DNA of 64,000 bases from Flammeovirgaceae bacterium UBA6059 (GTDB taxonomy: Bacteria > Bacteroidota > Bacteroidia > Cytophagales > Cyclobacteriaceae): NCBI GenBank assembly GCA_002435755.1, contig DIYH01000011.1, forward strand, positions 19,849 to 83,848, given 5' to 3'. Numbering within the stretch: position 1 is the stretch's first letter; every line of letters begins with the position of its first letter. The notes beneath the pieces were generated by a model that was not told the origin of the DNA, ran no database searches, and was given only the letters and a program-made list of their open reading frames with translations. Shown in pieces: positions 55,101 to 64,000 of this stretch. A program made the translations under genes and the position numbers.

Positions 55101-58100
55101 GATTCGTCTACACAGATTTGATAAAACTCAGGAAGATCCTCCTCATTTTCGAAAGTGATTCCAGTATTAAACTTAATCTCCGGATCCGGAAGTCCATTGA
55201 TAACAATTTGAACCAACGTAGGATTACTTTCACAACCTTGTCCTGCTAGTGTAGAGGTTACGTAGTAGTTATAAGTACCTACTGTATTAGCATCAAATGC
55301 ACCATTGAGATCGGGGATCAGGTTGTTGTTCGCACTTGTTGTATTACCCAGAAAAGAGTTGAGATTAATATCACCATACCAGGCATAGGTCACTCCATTT
55401 TCTGGATCAAGCACCTGAAGGTTTTCGATACGATCCCCGAGGCAATACACATATATATTATCCGATGCTGTAGACTCTGGTACTCCAGCATTAGGATAAA
55501 TCGTTACAGTGACTGTAGCCACTTCACTTACAGCACCCTCGAAGTTAGTGCCCCCTATTTCGACATTAGTCACTTGACGGACATAGTAGGTATAGGTGCC
55601 TGCATTTCCTTCTACCTCAGTCGGCACATAAGTAAAGTCTGCAATATTATTGAGCGTGTCAGCATTAGCATCCACTCTCGGATCCACATTAAACCAGTGT
55701 ACCTGAGCACCCGGAGCTCTGTTCGTAATGGAAAGTGAGCTTACTGATTCATCCTCACAAAGCTCCACTAAATCGGCAGCAGGAGTAGGGGTATCTGGCA
55801 CAGGTATTATGTTGACATTTACAAACTGAGAAGGACTCTCACAAGCGCCAGGGTTACCGTTTTGTGTTCTAAACTGTCCTTGTCTTACTTCAAATGAAAA
55901 TGTCTCTATTGTAGTAGGATTATTAAAACTACCATTATCTCGAGGTAGAATACCAGACATATCTAAATCGTCAAAATCCGCCGTGGGATCATTTGCCAAT
56001 TCCTGTGTTGAGTTGTAATACCAGTTAAACTCCTGAGAGACCGCATTAGTAAGGTCACCAGGTGTACCGACTGTATTGGCTCCCTGGGCAGTAAATACGT
56101 CATTTGTGAGCTGGTTATTGTACAGGCTCATACCAGAAGAATCGTAAACCAAGTAGAATTCTGTGGTATTGTTCGTAGTGCTAAAAGCATCATTGTTCGC
56201 GACTGAGAATGTTGGGAAAGCAGGGCTTCTGAAAATATTGACCTGGACTCTTTGCATATCATTGGAAACAGTCTCACATCCATCAAACCCGGCAGGTCCA
56301 TTAACATCTGCTACCTGTGCCACTTTATAATATCTCACACCCTCACCGGCAGTTTCAATATTTAAGTCTTCTCCGGTGACCGTCACAGAATTACCTGCGG
56401 TAACCGTAGATGTGGTAAACACCAATTGGTCAATCACCCCGGCCGCATCAGTAGAATACCATTTGAAATAGGCACTAGGTTCGGCAGGGCTAAGACTCTC
56501 AACGGTAAACGCGAAGGTATTATCAGTACTTCCCTCACAAATACCCGCAACTAACGAGGTAGCTGGTGTCCCTGGGCTAGAAGAAGTACCATTATACCTA
56601 ACCGTAGGTGTAGAAGGCTCTGCAAACTTCTCAATTGTAATGACTGACTCCCTACTGAAGCTACCAGAGTAAGTACCTCCTTGAACTGTGATCTGGGTAT
56701 TTGTGATTTGTCTAACGGAAATCTGTACTGTTTGATCAATATTATCTGTAAATACTGAACTAGTACCACCTCCACCGTAGGCATCTGGTCTAAAAGTGGC
56801 GCCCGTAGAAGACTGCAACAGCGTACCCGTATCTGGTGCTCCAAGCCACCACTCAACCGTTGCACCCGCTGCTTGATTGGTAATCGATAATTCTAAGCTG
56901 GTGTTCACATCTCCAGTGACCTCATTATCACATATATATACATCGGCCGCTGCAGGAGTAGGTGTTGCAGGAACCGGTAGTACATTGATGTTGACAGTTG
57001 CTTCAGGGCCTTCGCAAACACTTGGGTTCATGTGTTGATTCTCAAACTGCGATTGCGTAACGGTGAATGTGAATACCTCAACATTCGTTGGATTATCAGA
57101 ACCATTAGGATTCATGCTTACTGGATCTCCCGGGAGCACGTCAGCGCCAGTTCCTAAAAGACCAAGGTCGGTTAAGGATACCGTACCATCGGCACTGTTT
57201 GGGGTATTGGTACCATAAGTGAAGTTAAAGGTTTGGCCTGCACTATTGGTTAGTATATCAGATTCATCAATGGTAGTTCCGCCGTTATCACTTTCTGTCA
57301 CATTAACGCCAGCAAAATCAAAAACCATACTATTTAGCTGACTATCATAATCTTGAGCTGAATCGTAAGTGAAATAGTAGTCTGTAACTGTACCAGTTGT
57401 TAGATAATTGACTTGTCCAGCATCAACAGTTGGCTCAACAGGTGTATCGAAAATTGCTACTTTCAAGAAAGTACGGTCAGCAACCTCGGACTCACAACCA
57501 TCGAAATCAGTATCTATATTTTCTATCTGCGAAATCTTGAAAAACCTTAGACCCTCTGTTTCTGTCAACAGACTTAAATCAGAACCAGAAGCTGTTCCTG
57601 TTGACCTGTATACAGGCGTGGTGTTGGTCACACCTTCGCTCTCGTTAGCCTGATACCAATTGTATACAGTGCCGATATTACCTGTTCCTGGTGTGATGGT
57701 GAAATTCAAGGCACCAGTATTGCTCTCACAAATACCAACTGTGTCTCCATCTAATAAAATCGGGTTGGTCAAATATTGAATATCTGGACCAGCAGGATCC
57801 CGGAATTGAGTAACCTGGACAAGTGTTTGACCGCTAATACATCCTCCGAACGTACTCCCGTTTATCTCGAAATCAGTCAACTGGTCTACGTAAAAATCAT
57901 TTGGTGTAGTGCTTACATTCAATGTAATACCTCCATCACCTGGATTGTCAGGATCAAATACTGCTTCTTGTGCTGATTTCAAAACGCTCGTCATATCACT
58001 TTCATACCAGTTGACAATAGCCCCTGTTGCCCTATTGTTTATGGTAAATGTGGGAGCGTCCTCACCCTCACATATCTTGGATAGAGTGGAGCTTAGTGTA

Positions 58101-61100
58101 GGGTCATCAGGGATACCTCTTACATATATAGTAAACTCAATAGGCTCGCCTTCACATCCCACAAAAGATGGACTTACAAAGTCAGCGTCAGGCGTTTCAT
58201 TAAAATTAGTCCGTTGCGTGGCATAAAAAGTATACGTACCAGGGGCTGGTGAAGAACCCAAATTTGCAACTGCCATACCATTAAAGTCCAACTCGTCAGG
58301 CACCATATTAGCTGCTGTCAAAGTCGCTGAACTCACACCTCCTATAAGTCGATTGGTACCCGCAAGTGCGTCTTCTTCAGAGGCATACCAGAAGAATTGG
58401 GCATCTCCCATCGCCTCTCCGTTTTCTTCAACAACTAGACTTTGGATAACATCTCCATCACAATAGTAGAAATCAGTACTATCCTGCATTGATACATTTT
58501 GAACTACCGAACTAGGAGCTGACGGAATATTAAAGATATTTACTTTTAAACGCACTGAATCGGATTCACCCCCGTCGTATACGCCCGTCTCTATATCCGT
58601 AGTTTGAGTAACCAGATAATATGTAGCTAAATCATTACTTATACCCGTTAAGAATAGCTCTTGAGCCGTAGCAAAGCTACCATCTCCATCATCAATTGAA
58701 ACCTCCAAGAGCTTATCGCCATCCTCATTTGACCTATACCATGTGAAATTCTGCAAATTTGTACCAACAGAACTAACGAACCTGGAAACCGCACTGATTG
58801 AATCCAACGCCTCAAGGTCACCTGCGCAAAAGTTGAGTTCCAGATTATCTCCAAAATCGTCAGAGGCGTCTATAGGAGTGGAGTTTTCATTGTTGAACTC
58901 CGCGATAGCAGAAGTGTCTGTAAGTATTGGACTCTGAGCCAACGGATATATGGTGAAATCCACCTCAGTACCTGTGACACTTGCGCATCCAGGGAAGGTA
59001 GCTACTTGCCTATCCAGCTCGTTGGCGACCTGGAAAAGAAAGGCCGAGGCTTCATAGGTACTTGTCACGGTATAGTAGCCAGATGGATCAGTAATCGCTG
59101 GAGTCAAGTTGGATAGTAAAGTACCGTAGCTCACATCTGGATTATCAATGCCTGAAACTACGGTATTAATGGTGTCAGCAGCCCCTAACGAATTACTAGC
59201 TGACCATATGTAATCAACATTGGCTTCTGAAGGAATGTCTACCAAATCCGTAGAAAGCAATCGGGTATTAATACTTAATTCTCCACTATGCACATTAACA
59301 TCAGTAGTAAAACCCGTAGGAGCAAGAGGAATATCGTGAACTATGATATCAATTCGTGTGGTATCTCCTGCGCAACCGTTGAAATTGGGTGTATCACTGG
59401 TGTTGATATTTTCAATCTTACTTACATAAAACGTGTAGGTGCCTGCGTCAGGTGTATCATCTTCCCCAAATACCGACATCAACTCAGTGGCCAATGCACT
59501 CACATTACCTTCTGCCCCGATTACGCCCATACCTTCTCCCTCTTCATCATCTGAACCATCTATGGCTCCATCGATAAATGTAGGAGTTCCGTTATTATCA
59601 TACGCCCAGCTGTAGAAGGTCTTATTAGGAATAGTACTAGAAACACTAAAGTTGTCAATTACCAAATCCACATCACCTACAACATCTAAGTATATCCTTA
59701 CATCCGCATCAGTCAAGCTTCCTAGGACATCCGCTTCAAAAGTTTGATAACTGTTGCTGTTGGCCACCTCAGAACCTAGCTCGTAGGCACCTTCGTTACC
59801 ATCAGCTTCAACAACAAAGCTTGCACCAGTATTGGTCCCAACAGTTCGATAGTCGAAAGATATTCTCTGTATACTTTGATAGTTAGCTGACCTTACTTCA
59901 TTAGATGTATTGTTAGTTGCTATTCTAATTGCATTTCCAGTTCCCCCTTGGGCCAAAGCAGCTCCTGCCGCAGAAGCCCCTGTTTCTGTCCAATCTGTTG
60001 GAAACATGCCGTCATCAAAATCCTCTGTAAGGCTATCCTGCACCACAGCCAATCCCTCAATAGTCTCTCCTTCGCAATATTCAAAAACGAAATAATTCTC
60101 TTCAGAGCCAGACGACTTATCCTCTCCACGCAATGAGCTTGTCAAGTCGATTGGTGGATTGACCACATCTGGATATACCTCAATTTGGACGATTGTAAAA
60201 TCCCCTTCACAACCATCAAATGGGATGTCAGCATCAATAAAATCAGTGATTGAATAATAAAACGTATACACATCTGGATTCGGAGGGAAAGCTGAAGCGG
60301 TCTGAAAGAGTTCAGACCCTGCGATCTTAGAGCCATCTGTGGTGACCGTTCCAAGCAAGCTGAAGTCACTGTCATACCAGTTGATGCGCTCATCTGAATC
60401 TACACCTGGCACCAGCAAAGTCTCGAAGCTGGTTTCACTCTGACAATACCTAAAGGTGTAGTCCACGTTAAAAACCAACGGGTCGTCATCAAAGGTATCT
60501 ACACCTTTCGAAGAGCCCGTCAGGTCTAGAGGCTGGGCAGTTGGAGTCTCCTGGATGTTAAAGGTTACGGTAGTGGTCGTTACACAACCACTACCTCCAA
60601 AATCTGCAGCATCATCACCCGCTATATTCGTATACTCTACCTCGTATTGTCCAGGAATGAATGTTGAATTATTCAATGGGTTGGATAAGTCGATGGTGCC
60701 ACCAAAACCAACATATGACGTTGCTGGAGCTGCATTGCGACGGATGCGCCAGGAACCACTAGCGGTCTCATCCCCAGAAACAGTCGCTGTAAAAACAAGG
60801 TTTCCACCATCTTCACAGTAATTTTGCACAACATTAGTGTAAATGTCATCTGTACGATCAAGAATTAGTTCATCTTCTATGAAAATGCCTAACGACGGCA
60901 AAGGATATATTCTAGTAATTTGGTCTGTTCCGGTCCAGATGAAATCATTGGTGGTGTATGGTGCCATTGCACCGGTATATTGCCTCAACTCGACAGTTAT
61001 GAGATTCTCTCCATATACACCTCCATTAGCAAAGGCTAGAGATGGGTCAAATGTGTATTCATCATCACTATCAAAATCCTCTTGCGCTCCAGTGACGCGT

Positions 61101-64000
61101 GCCATATTTGTAGTGCCATCAGGATATTTGATATTGATTGCTTCGAATTGATTTGGAGCGGGAAAACTCTCCAGAAATGCTGCATCGGTAGCATTAAGTT
61201 TAATGGTGAACGGATCTTCATTAATACAAACACCTGCATCCACACCACCGTCAGCATTAGGAAGATTATCAAAGGTCGCTCCAACTGCACCTGACGTTAC
61301 TGTTATATTGGTGCTCACAGACTCCTGGCAACCGGTAACCGCATCGGTGAAAGTATATGCTATAAAGTGTATACCCGCTCCAACATCCTGCGGTCTAAAC
61401 TCGTACAGCATCGAGGTAGAATTGTATACAATACCGGATCCACTAAATACGCCCTCATTAAGTGGATTTTCAGCTGCCGGACTAACGATCAATTCCACAG
61501 GAATACTCGTCTCAGTATAAGTGCCACCAGCGGGATTGAGGTCCAAAGTAGGATCAATGAGTGGATGAACTTCAACATGCTTAACATCAGAGTGTGAGCA
61601 ACCATTCCCATCTGTAACCGTCACAGTGTAACTAATGGTAGCATCTGCACCACCGTAAGCATTGGTATTCGTAGGAGCGGCGATCACAGGGTTAGGATCA
61701 GTTGTTTGACCAGTTAAGTTGTCATCAGAAAATTCCGTAAGACTACCTTCATTTGATGTCCATAAATAAGTATAGGACCCTGTTGTGCCCGTACCCGTTG
61801 GAGAACCTCCGAGTAGAATCGCCTCGCCGCTACAAACGTCCAACCCTCCCGTAAGATTCGTACCGGCCTCCGCAACTGGATTCGGGTTTATTGTAATCGT
61901 GACTTTGATAGCCTCAGACTCACATGCCGTACCACCATCATTCGTTACATAAAATTCGTAATCACCAGGCGTATCTTTATCAACGCCTAAGTCTCCAGCG
62001 ATATCCCCGACTGTTCCTCCAGAGTACAGAATTGTAGTTGTATAGACGTCATCAAGATCAGCATACCAGATATGATTGGCATCATCAACTGCGGAGATAT
62101 CGCCAAGGGTGAGCATAGCACCTTCACAATATTCTGTTGAAAAGTCATTACCTGAGTTAGGTTGCGCAGGAACAATGTTGGCAATATCGCCCAGATCATC
62201 ACCTATCGTTAGTCCCGGGATAACTGCAGATCCACCTCCATAGGTAATATCCAATGTACCGGAGGCAGCCGCAAGTGAGTCAGATTTGATCGGTAGATCA
62301 TCAATGGTAATGGAATTGGTTGCAGCAAGACTTGCACTATTTGCATCAAAACTAACCTCCAACAAGGTCGCTGTAAGAAAGCTAAATCCAGCATTAGATA
62401 ATCCCGTTCCTGTTAAGCCGATCGTAGGCGTACTCGCTGTGTTGTACTCAAAGCCAGTAGGTAAGGCGATCAATATCGTCTGACCATCGCCTTCAGGTAT
62501 TACTGGACCGACTTCTTCTGTAATGATAATTTCATCTGTCATCGTCACGAAATCACCATCAATACAAGTAGTAGTCAGAGATCCTGGATTTATGGTAACA
62601 CCTTCGCCGACTCCAGTAACTACAAGACCATTAGCTAGGGATTCAGAACTTGTATTGCCTTCAGCATCCTCGGCAGCTATATCAATGTCGTATGCTCCGG
62701 AAAGCGTTCCTTCTCCAGCCGCATTTAGATCTAGCAACCAAAGTCCACCCATAATAGTAAAACCAGGGTCTGCGTCACTAGCGTAAGTACTTCCATTGAT
62801 GGTCACATCAAGGATCATAGTATTGTCATCAGTTGTGCCACCAATTTCAATCTCTTGACCAGCAGAGTTATCATCAGTTGTAAAGAGTTGGTCTATAGTG
62901 ACTTCAGGAGCCTCACTATCGATGACTATATCCAGAGTACTGTTTGTAGTAGAGTTTGTGGCGGCATCTTCAGCCGTAATTGAGATATTATTGAATGTAC
63001 CATTAGCAAGAAACCCAGCCGGAAACAACTGAAATTCATAGGTACCATCTCCATTGTCATCAAAGGCTTCTGCCACTCCATATATACCGATCAAGGCTGA
63101 AAGGTCAGCGGTAACAGTTAAGCCGGCCTCTCCCCAATCAACCGTAATGAGCGGTTGCTCAAGACCACCAAATGTTGCATTGGCGTTACCCGTACCATTA
63201 TCATCAATAACTACCGAAGAGAATACAGGATCAAACTCGTCAGAGGCATTTTCATCTATATCCTGGCTAATTTGCATCGCACCATTAGTCTGACCATATA
63301 TGCTGTTCGCAGCATTCGGAGCGATAGTAATTACTTCAGAACCGTCCGGAGTACCTGTGGTAAATGAGACCGTCAAAGTAGCTGTATTGCTTGGAGCCGT
63401 GTGAGATACACTCGAAATACTAATGTTATTCAAAGGGACACCACCGCCATTTGAACTTGCAGTATTTGTTATGGTAAAATCACCAGTACCAAGATTCTGG
63501 TTAGCTGGAGCGTTTCCACCCACTGGCTCGCTGAATGTCAATACAATGCTCGTGTTCGTAGCATTGATCACAGCCGAGCTGAAAGTGACAAGGTCAGTAT
63601 TATTGAGCGTGATATCCGCAGAAATCTCACCAGTGCTCATCGCGTTACCGGCCTGATCAAAAACGGCAGAAGCCCCACTAGGCCTTAAATCGAACTCCTC
63701 GGTACCATCTGGATCACCGGATATTGTTAAGAAGAATCGCACCGTTGTAGCTCCAGCACTAAGAGCGGCAGCTACACCAGGATCGGGATCATTATTGGCG
63801 AGGGCATTTAATAAGGTCACTGTCGCTGTACCTGAGACGGTCTGAGTAAGTGTGAAGTCACCGGCATCTACTCCACCCGTTCCGTTACTCATACTATATA
63901 ATCCTTCTGAAAAAATTATATCAACATATGAATTGTTCGCAACAGGATTCAAAGGAACCGTATTGAATGTTGGAGCAGTTTCATCTTGTAAATTATCTGA
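52175..64000 (-). CDS. Giant T9SS multidomain surface protein, N terminus outside the window
   Basis: The frame is open to the window edge, so 3941 C-terminal residues are seen and the start is missing; the TTG at 63952 is not the real start. From the visible N end: SwmB-like Ig repeats (DIIFSEGLYS, LTFSEPVG; bases about 63400-64000), Ig/cadherin-like units, then many PKD/Ig-like units of about 100-150 residues, often opening with a CEG/CEGE motif. A PKD domain (WMDWGDGSPLDT) lies near 54020 and a jelly-roll-like segment near 53250-53700. Next is an Omp28-like thioredoxin-related region without its CxxC (ISLIEQFSNSNNSQ, about 53160-53210), and a type A sorting domain (LNLYPNPASDAFFV ... LKVIVKH) ends it. 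Adhesion or gliding is the likely role. Confidence 0.9.
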   Translation of the reverse strand, partial: SDNLQDETAPTFNTVPLNPVANNSYVDIIFSEGLYSMSNGTGGVDAGDFTLTQTVSGTATVTLLNALANNDPDPGVAAALSAGATTVRFFLTISGDPDGTEEFDLRPSGASAVFDQAGNAMSTGEISADITLNNTDLVTFSSAVINATNTSIVLTFSEPVGGNAPANQNLGTGDFTITNTASSNGGGVPLNNISISSVSHTAPSNTATLTVSFTTGTPDGSEVITIAPNAANSIYGQTNGAMQISQDIDENASDEFDPVFSSVVIDDNGTGNANATFGGLEQPLITVDWGEAGLTVTADLSALIGIYGVAEAFDDNGDGTYEFQLFPAGFLANGTFNNISITAEDAATNSTTNSTLDIVIDSEAPEVTIDQLFTTDDNSAGQEIEIGGTTDDNTMILDVTINGSTYASDADPGFTIMGGLWLLDLNAAGEGTLSGAYDIDIAAEDAEGNTSSESLANGLVVTGVGEGVTINPGSLTTTCIDGDFVTMTDEIIITEEVGPVIPEGDGQTILIALPTGFEYNTASTPTIGLTGTGLSNAGFSFLTATLLEVSFDANSASLAATNSITIDDLPIKSDSLAAASGTLDITYGGGSAVIPGLTIGDDLGDIANIVPAQPNSGNDFSTEYCEGAMLTLGDISAVDDANHIWYADLDDVYTTTILYSGGTVGDIAGDLGVDKDTPGDYEFYVTNDGGTACESEAIKVTITINPNPVAEAGTNLTGGLDVCSGEAILLGGSPTGTGTTGSYTYLWTSNEGSLTEFSDDNLTGQTTDPNPVIAAPTNTNAYGGADATISYTVTVTDGNGCSHSDVKHVEVHPLIDPTLDLNPAGGTYTETSIPVELIVSPAAENPLNEGVFSGSGIVYNSTSMLYEFRPQDVGAGIHFIAYTFTDAVTGCQESVSTNITVTSGAVGATFDNLPNADGGVDAGVCINEDPFTIKLNATDAAFLESFPAPNQFEAINIKYPDGTTNMARVTGAQEDFDSDDEYTFDPSLAFANGGVYGENLITVELRQYTGAMAPYTTNDFIWTGTDQITRIYPLPSLGIFIEDELILDRTDDIYTNVVQNYCEDGGNLVFTATVSGDETASGSWRIRRNAAPATSYVGFGGTIDLSNPLNNSTFIPGQYEVEYTNIAGDDAADFGGSGCVTTTTVTFNIQETPTAQPLDLTGSSKGVDTFDDDPLVFNVDYTFRYCQSETSFETLLVPGVDSDERINWYDSDFSLLGTVTTDGSKIAGSELFQTASAFPPNPDVYTFYYSITDFIDADIPFDGCEGDFTIVQIEVYPDVVNPPIDLTSSLRGEDKSSGSEENYFVFEYCEGETIEGLAVVQDSLTEDFDDGMFPTDWTETGASAAGAALAQGGTGNAIRIATNNTSNEVRSANYQSIQRISFDYRTVGTNTGASFVVEADGNEGAYELGSEVANSNSYQTFEADVLGSLTDADVRIYLDVVGDVDLVIDNFSVSSTIPNKTFYSWAYDNNGTPTFIDGAIDGSDDEEGEGMGVIGAEGNVSALATELMSVFGEDDTPDAGTYTFYVSKIENINTSDTPNFNGCAGDTTRIDIIVHDIPLAPTGFTTDVNVHSGELSINTRLLSTDLVDIPSEANVDYIWSASNSLGAADTINTVVSGIDNPDVSYGTLLSNLTPAITDPSGYYTVTSTYEASAFLFQVANELDRQVATFPGCASVTGTEVDFTIYPLAQSPILTDTSAIAEFNNENSTPIDASDDFGDNLELNFCAGDLEALDSISAVSRFVSSVGTNLQNFTWYRSNEDGDKLLEVSIDDGDGSFATAQELFLTGISNDLATYYLVTQTTDIETGVYDGGESDSVRLKVNIFNIPSAPSSVVQNVSMQDSTDFYYCDGDVIQSLVVEENGEAMGDAQFFWYASEEDALAGTNRLIGGVSSATLTAANMVPDELDFNGMAVANLGSSPAPGTYTFYATQRTNFNETPDADFVSPSFVGCEGEPIEFTIYVRGIPDDPTLSSTLSKICEGEDAPTFTINNRATGAIVNWYESDMTSVLKSAQEAVFDPDNPGDGGITLNVSTTPNDFYVDQLTDFEINGSTFGGCISGQTLVQVTQFRDPAGPDIQYLTNPILLDGDTVGICESNTGALNFTITPGTGNIGTVYNWYQANESEGVTNTTPVYRSTGTASGSDLSLLTETEGLRFFKISQIENIDTDFDGCESEVADRTFLKVAIFDTPVEPTVDAGQVNYLTTGTVTDYYFTYDSAQDYDSQLNSMVFDFAGVNVTESDNGGTTIDESDILTNSAGQTFNFTYGTNTPNSADGTVSLTDLGLLGTGADVLPGDPVSMNPNGSDNPTNVEVFTFTVTQSQFENQHMNPSVCEGPEATVNINVLPVPATPTPAAADVYICDNEVTGDVNTSLELSITNQAAGATVEWWLGAPDTGTLLQSSTGATFRPDAYGGGGTSSVFTDNIDQTVQISVRQITNTQITVQGGTYSGSFSRESVITIEKFAEPSTPTVRYNGTSSSPGTPATSLVAGICEGSTDNTFAFTVESLSPAEPSAYFKWYSTDAAGVIDQLVFTTSTVTAGNSVTVTGEDLNIETAGEGVRYYKVAQVADVNGPAGFDGCETVSNDMQRVQVNIFRSPAFPTFSVANNDAFSTTNNTTEFYLVYDSSGMSLYNNQLTNDVFTAQGANTVGTPGDLTNAVSQEFNWYYNSTQELANDPTADFDDLDMSGILPRDNGSFNNPTTIETFSFEVRQGQFRTQNGNPGACESPSQFVNVNIIPVPDTPTPAADLVELCEDESVSSLSITNRAPGAQVHWFNVDPRVDANADTLNNIADFTYVPTEVEGNAGTYTYYVRQVTNVEIGGTNFEGAVSEVATVTVTIYPNAGVPESTASDNIYVYCLGDRIENLQVLDPENGVTYAWYGDINLNSFLGNTTSANNNLIPDLNGAFDANTVGTYNYYVTSTLAGQGCESNPTLVQIVINGLPDPEIKFNTGITFENEEDLPEFYQICVDESPLEIVGSTSNGAAGTFSGEGIIQNGIRATFDPLLALGIDDPLDMPEFAIDTIYVNYNLENATNCDADQRVGFVVTALPRPNFEASISSPINVPVLEEGDDTGQACVDIDPNNLATVTRMTLRASGGRRSGEFRVRNDVLDSTFAIANGSVQFPLSIWSDKSKTSDTLFIRYSFADDFGCSNFKDKTIILHENPIVEFEHIVGCIGEPVTFSARALAPFSSNDIQTWNWSIIPETFQNVDIPQIITNGDQEVSVNFSVASTYIISVNGVSANYTTGESVTCNSIDESTLVAGNVDPLADVDEIGNTQRIPIGDFPDVDFSWQFITENVETIIEGKETNLLNLDNNVDGDPLNGVSQVWMDWGDGSPLDTLLANEGTGKAFGFEAHTYANEGWYDATLWINTINGCDTSQMKTIKILPQITVDPTLGIRNDFETSTESESGWFIDLTKMGTVSESDASTTWRYQTIVLDGFEERGAQGWTTNVDGTGYISDPGSWIFSPSYDISAFEKPMMVFDGFYQFGQNDGAIVQYSTDNGDTWNKLGRYLDGDDQGTGLFWYNALDIRADPGRQRNNVVNNASGWGGSSPSAVTEKASFRHKLDEIPENERGAVRFRFYFASTSASDDPGFIFDDFEIVERGRISLIEQFSNSNNSQDRGGFENGEFTSLMLNNEINSRLDSTLLNNNDLVAINYYTEIYGNDPLFEISKDGPSSRSLFYGVDRATSVLDGNVKFGANLSVSAATPPWTGAESNRNTLRDADFDLQLTINSTANDELSVTANVTTVKDGFEGQEVRLYLAVVEKVLTGVTLPNGEFDPRNVFRDFLPSPEGHVLTNLEEGGVNALTEAWKIDARKVLDPDQLAVVAFVQRTSGDREVYQAARVDINGKTSVLGVGDLIELDDLNLYPNPASDAFFVTFDLTLEEDFEWRLFDQQGRLVKDGEVFKGMDGFKVETTDMTSGLYLMSIGNETKQYTHLKVIVKH

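Noticed and set aside
63950..63952. TTG at 63952 as the start of the giant protein
   Set aside because: The same frame continues without a stop to the window edge and encodes the expected first strand of an Ig-like domain (DETAPTFNTVP), so the real start lies outside.

Overview
The window looks like chromosomal DNA of a marine-type member of the Bacteroidota, probably Cytophagales. The lineage call is an inference. It rests on three proteins with C-terminal type IX secretion (T9SS) sorting domains, SprB/HYR/PKD-type surface repeats, LruC, DUF3667 and DUF4159 proteins, many SPII lipoproteins, and TAnnTTTG-type -7 promoter elements. I see no rRNA, tRNA, CRISPR array or phage genes.

Layout. 1-6.7 kb: the end of an operon with a 58-aa membrane protein and a DUF3667 protein, then a minus-strand housekeeping run (hemL, a periplasmic-binding-like outer-envelope protein, guaA, a histidine phosphatase). 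6.8-12.4 kb: a plus-strand set with a GH63-like glucosidase, a PafA-type alkaline phosphatase, a beta-phosphoglucomutase-like HAD enzyme and a DUF4159 protein. 12.5-14.7 kb: a lipoprotein of unknown function and a class C beta-lactamase-fold serine hydrolase. 15.0-21.5 kb: a 2151-aa T9SS surface protein built from two copies of a PKD-like plus BspA/DUF285 block, followed by HYR and SprB-like modules. 21.75-22.77 kb: a decayed IS110-type transposase.

22.9-27.1 kb: a minus-strand sulfur island with a rhodanese lipoprotein, two half-size YeeE/YedE transport proteins, a persulfide-dioxygenase/rhodanese fusion, a TSUP permease and an ArsR-family regulator with an inverted repeat just upstream. Together these suggest sulfane-sulfur or sulfide detoxification under thiol-responsive control. 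27.2-33.3 kb: single genes (DUF819 permease, M49-like lipoprotein peptidase, thioredoxin-like protein, HD hydrolase, phosphotriesterase-like lipoprotein, short collagen-like lipoprotein).

33.5-45.9 kb: an exopolysaccharide cluster with a CheY-like receiver, an initiating sugar-phosphate transferase, a LruC lipoprotein, a half-length TolC-like protein, a Wzc-like protein with a degenerate ATPase, three glycosyltransferases, a Wzy-like polymerase and a Wzx-like flippase. Most of its downstream genes overlap by ATGA. A 16-bp sequence recurs at the same distance from a -7 element in front of the first gene and in front of the export subunit, which points to shared control. No Wza-type export protein is present.

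46.0-52.0 kb: a T9SS-secreted subtilase preceded by a small lipoprotein that resembles the protease's own propeptide (a candidate protease/inhibitor or protease/chaperone pair), then a flavin-reductase-like gene and the two subunits of a 3-oxoacid CoA-transferase. 52.2-64.0 kb: the C-terminal 3941 residues of a giant T9SS surface protein on the minus strand, open at the window edge.

The observations I rate highest are the propeptide-like lipoprotein beside the subtilase, the duplicated promoter motif in the polysaccharide cluster, and the non-canonical export apparatus of that cluster.
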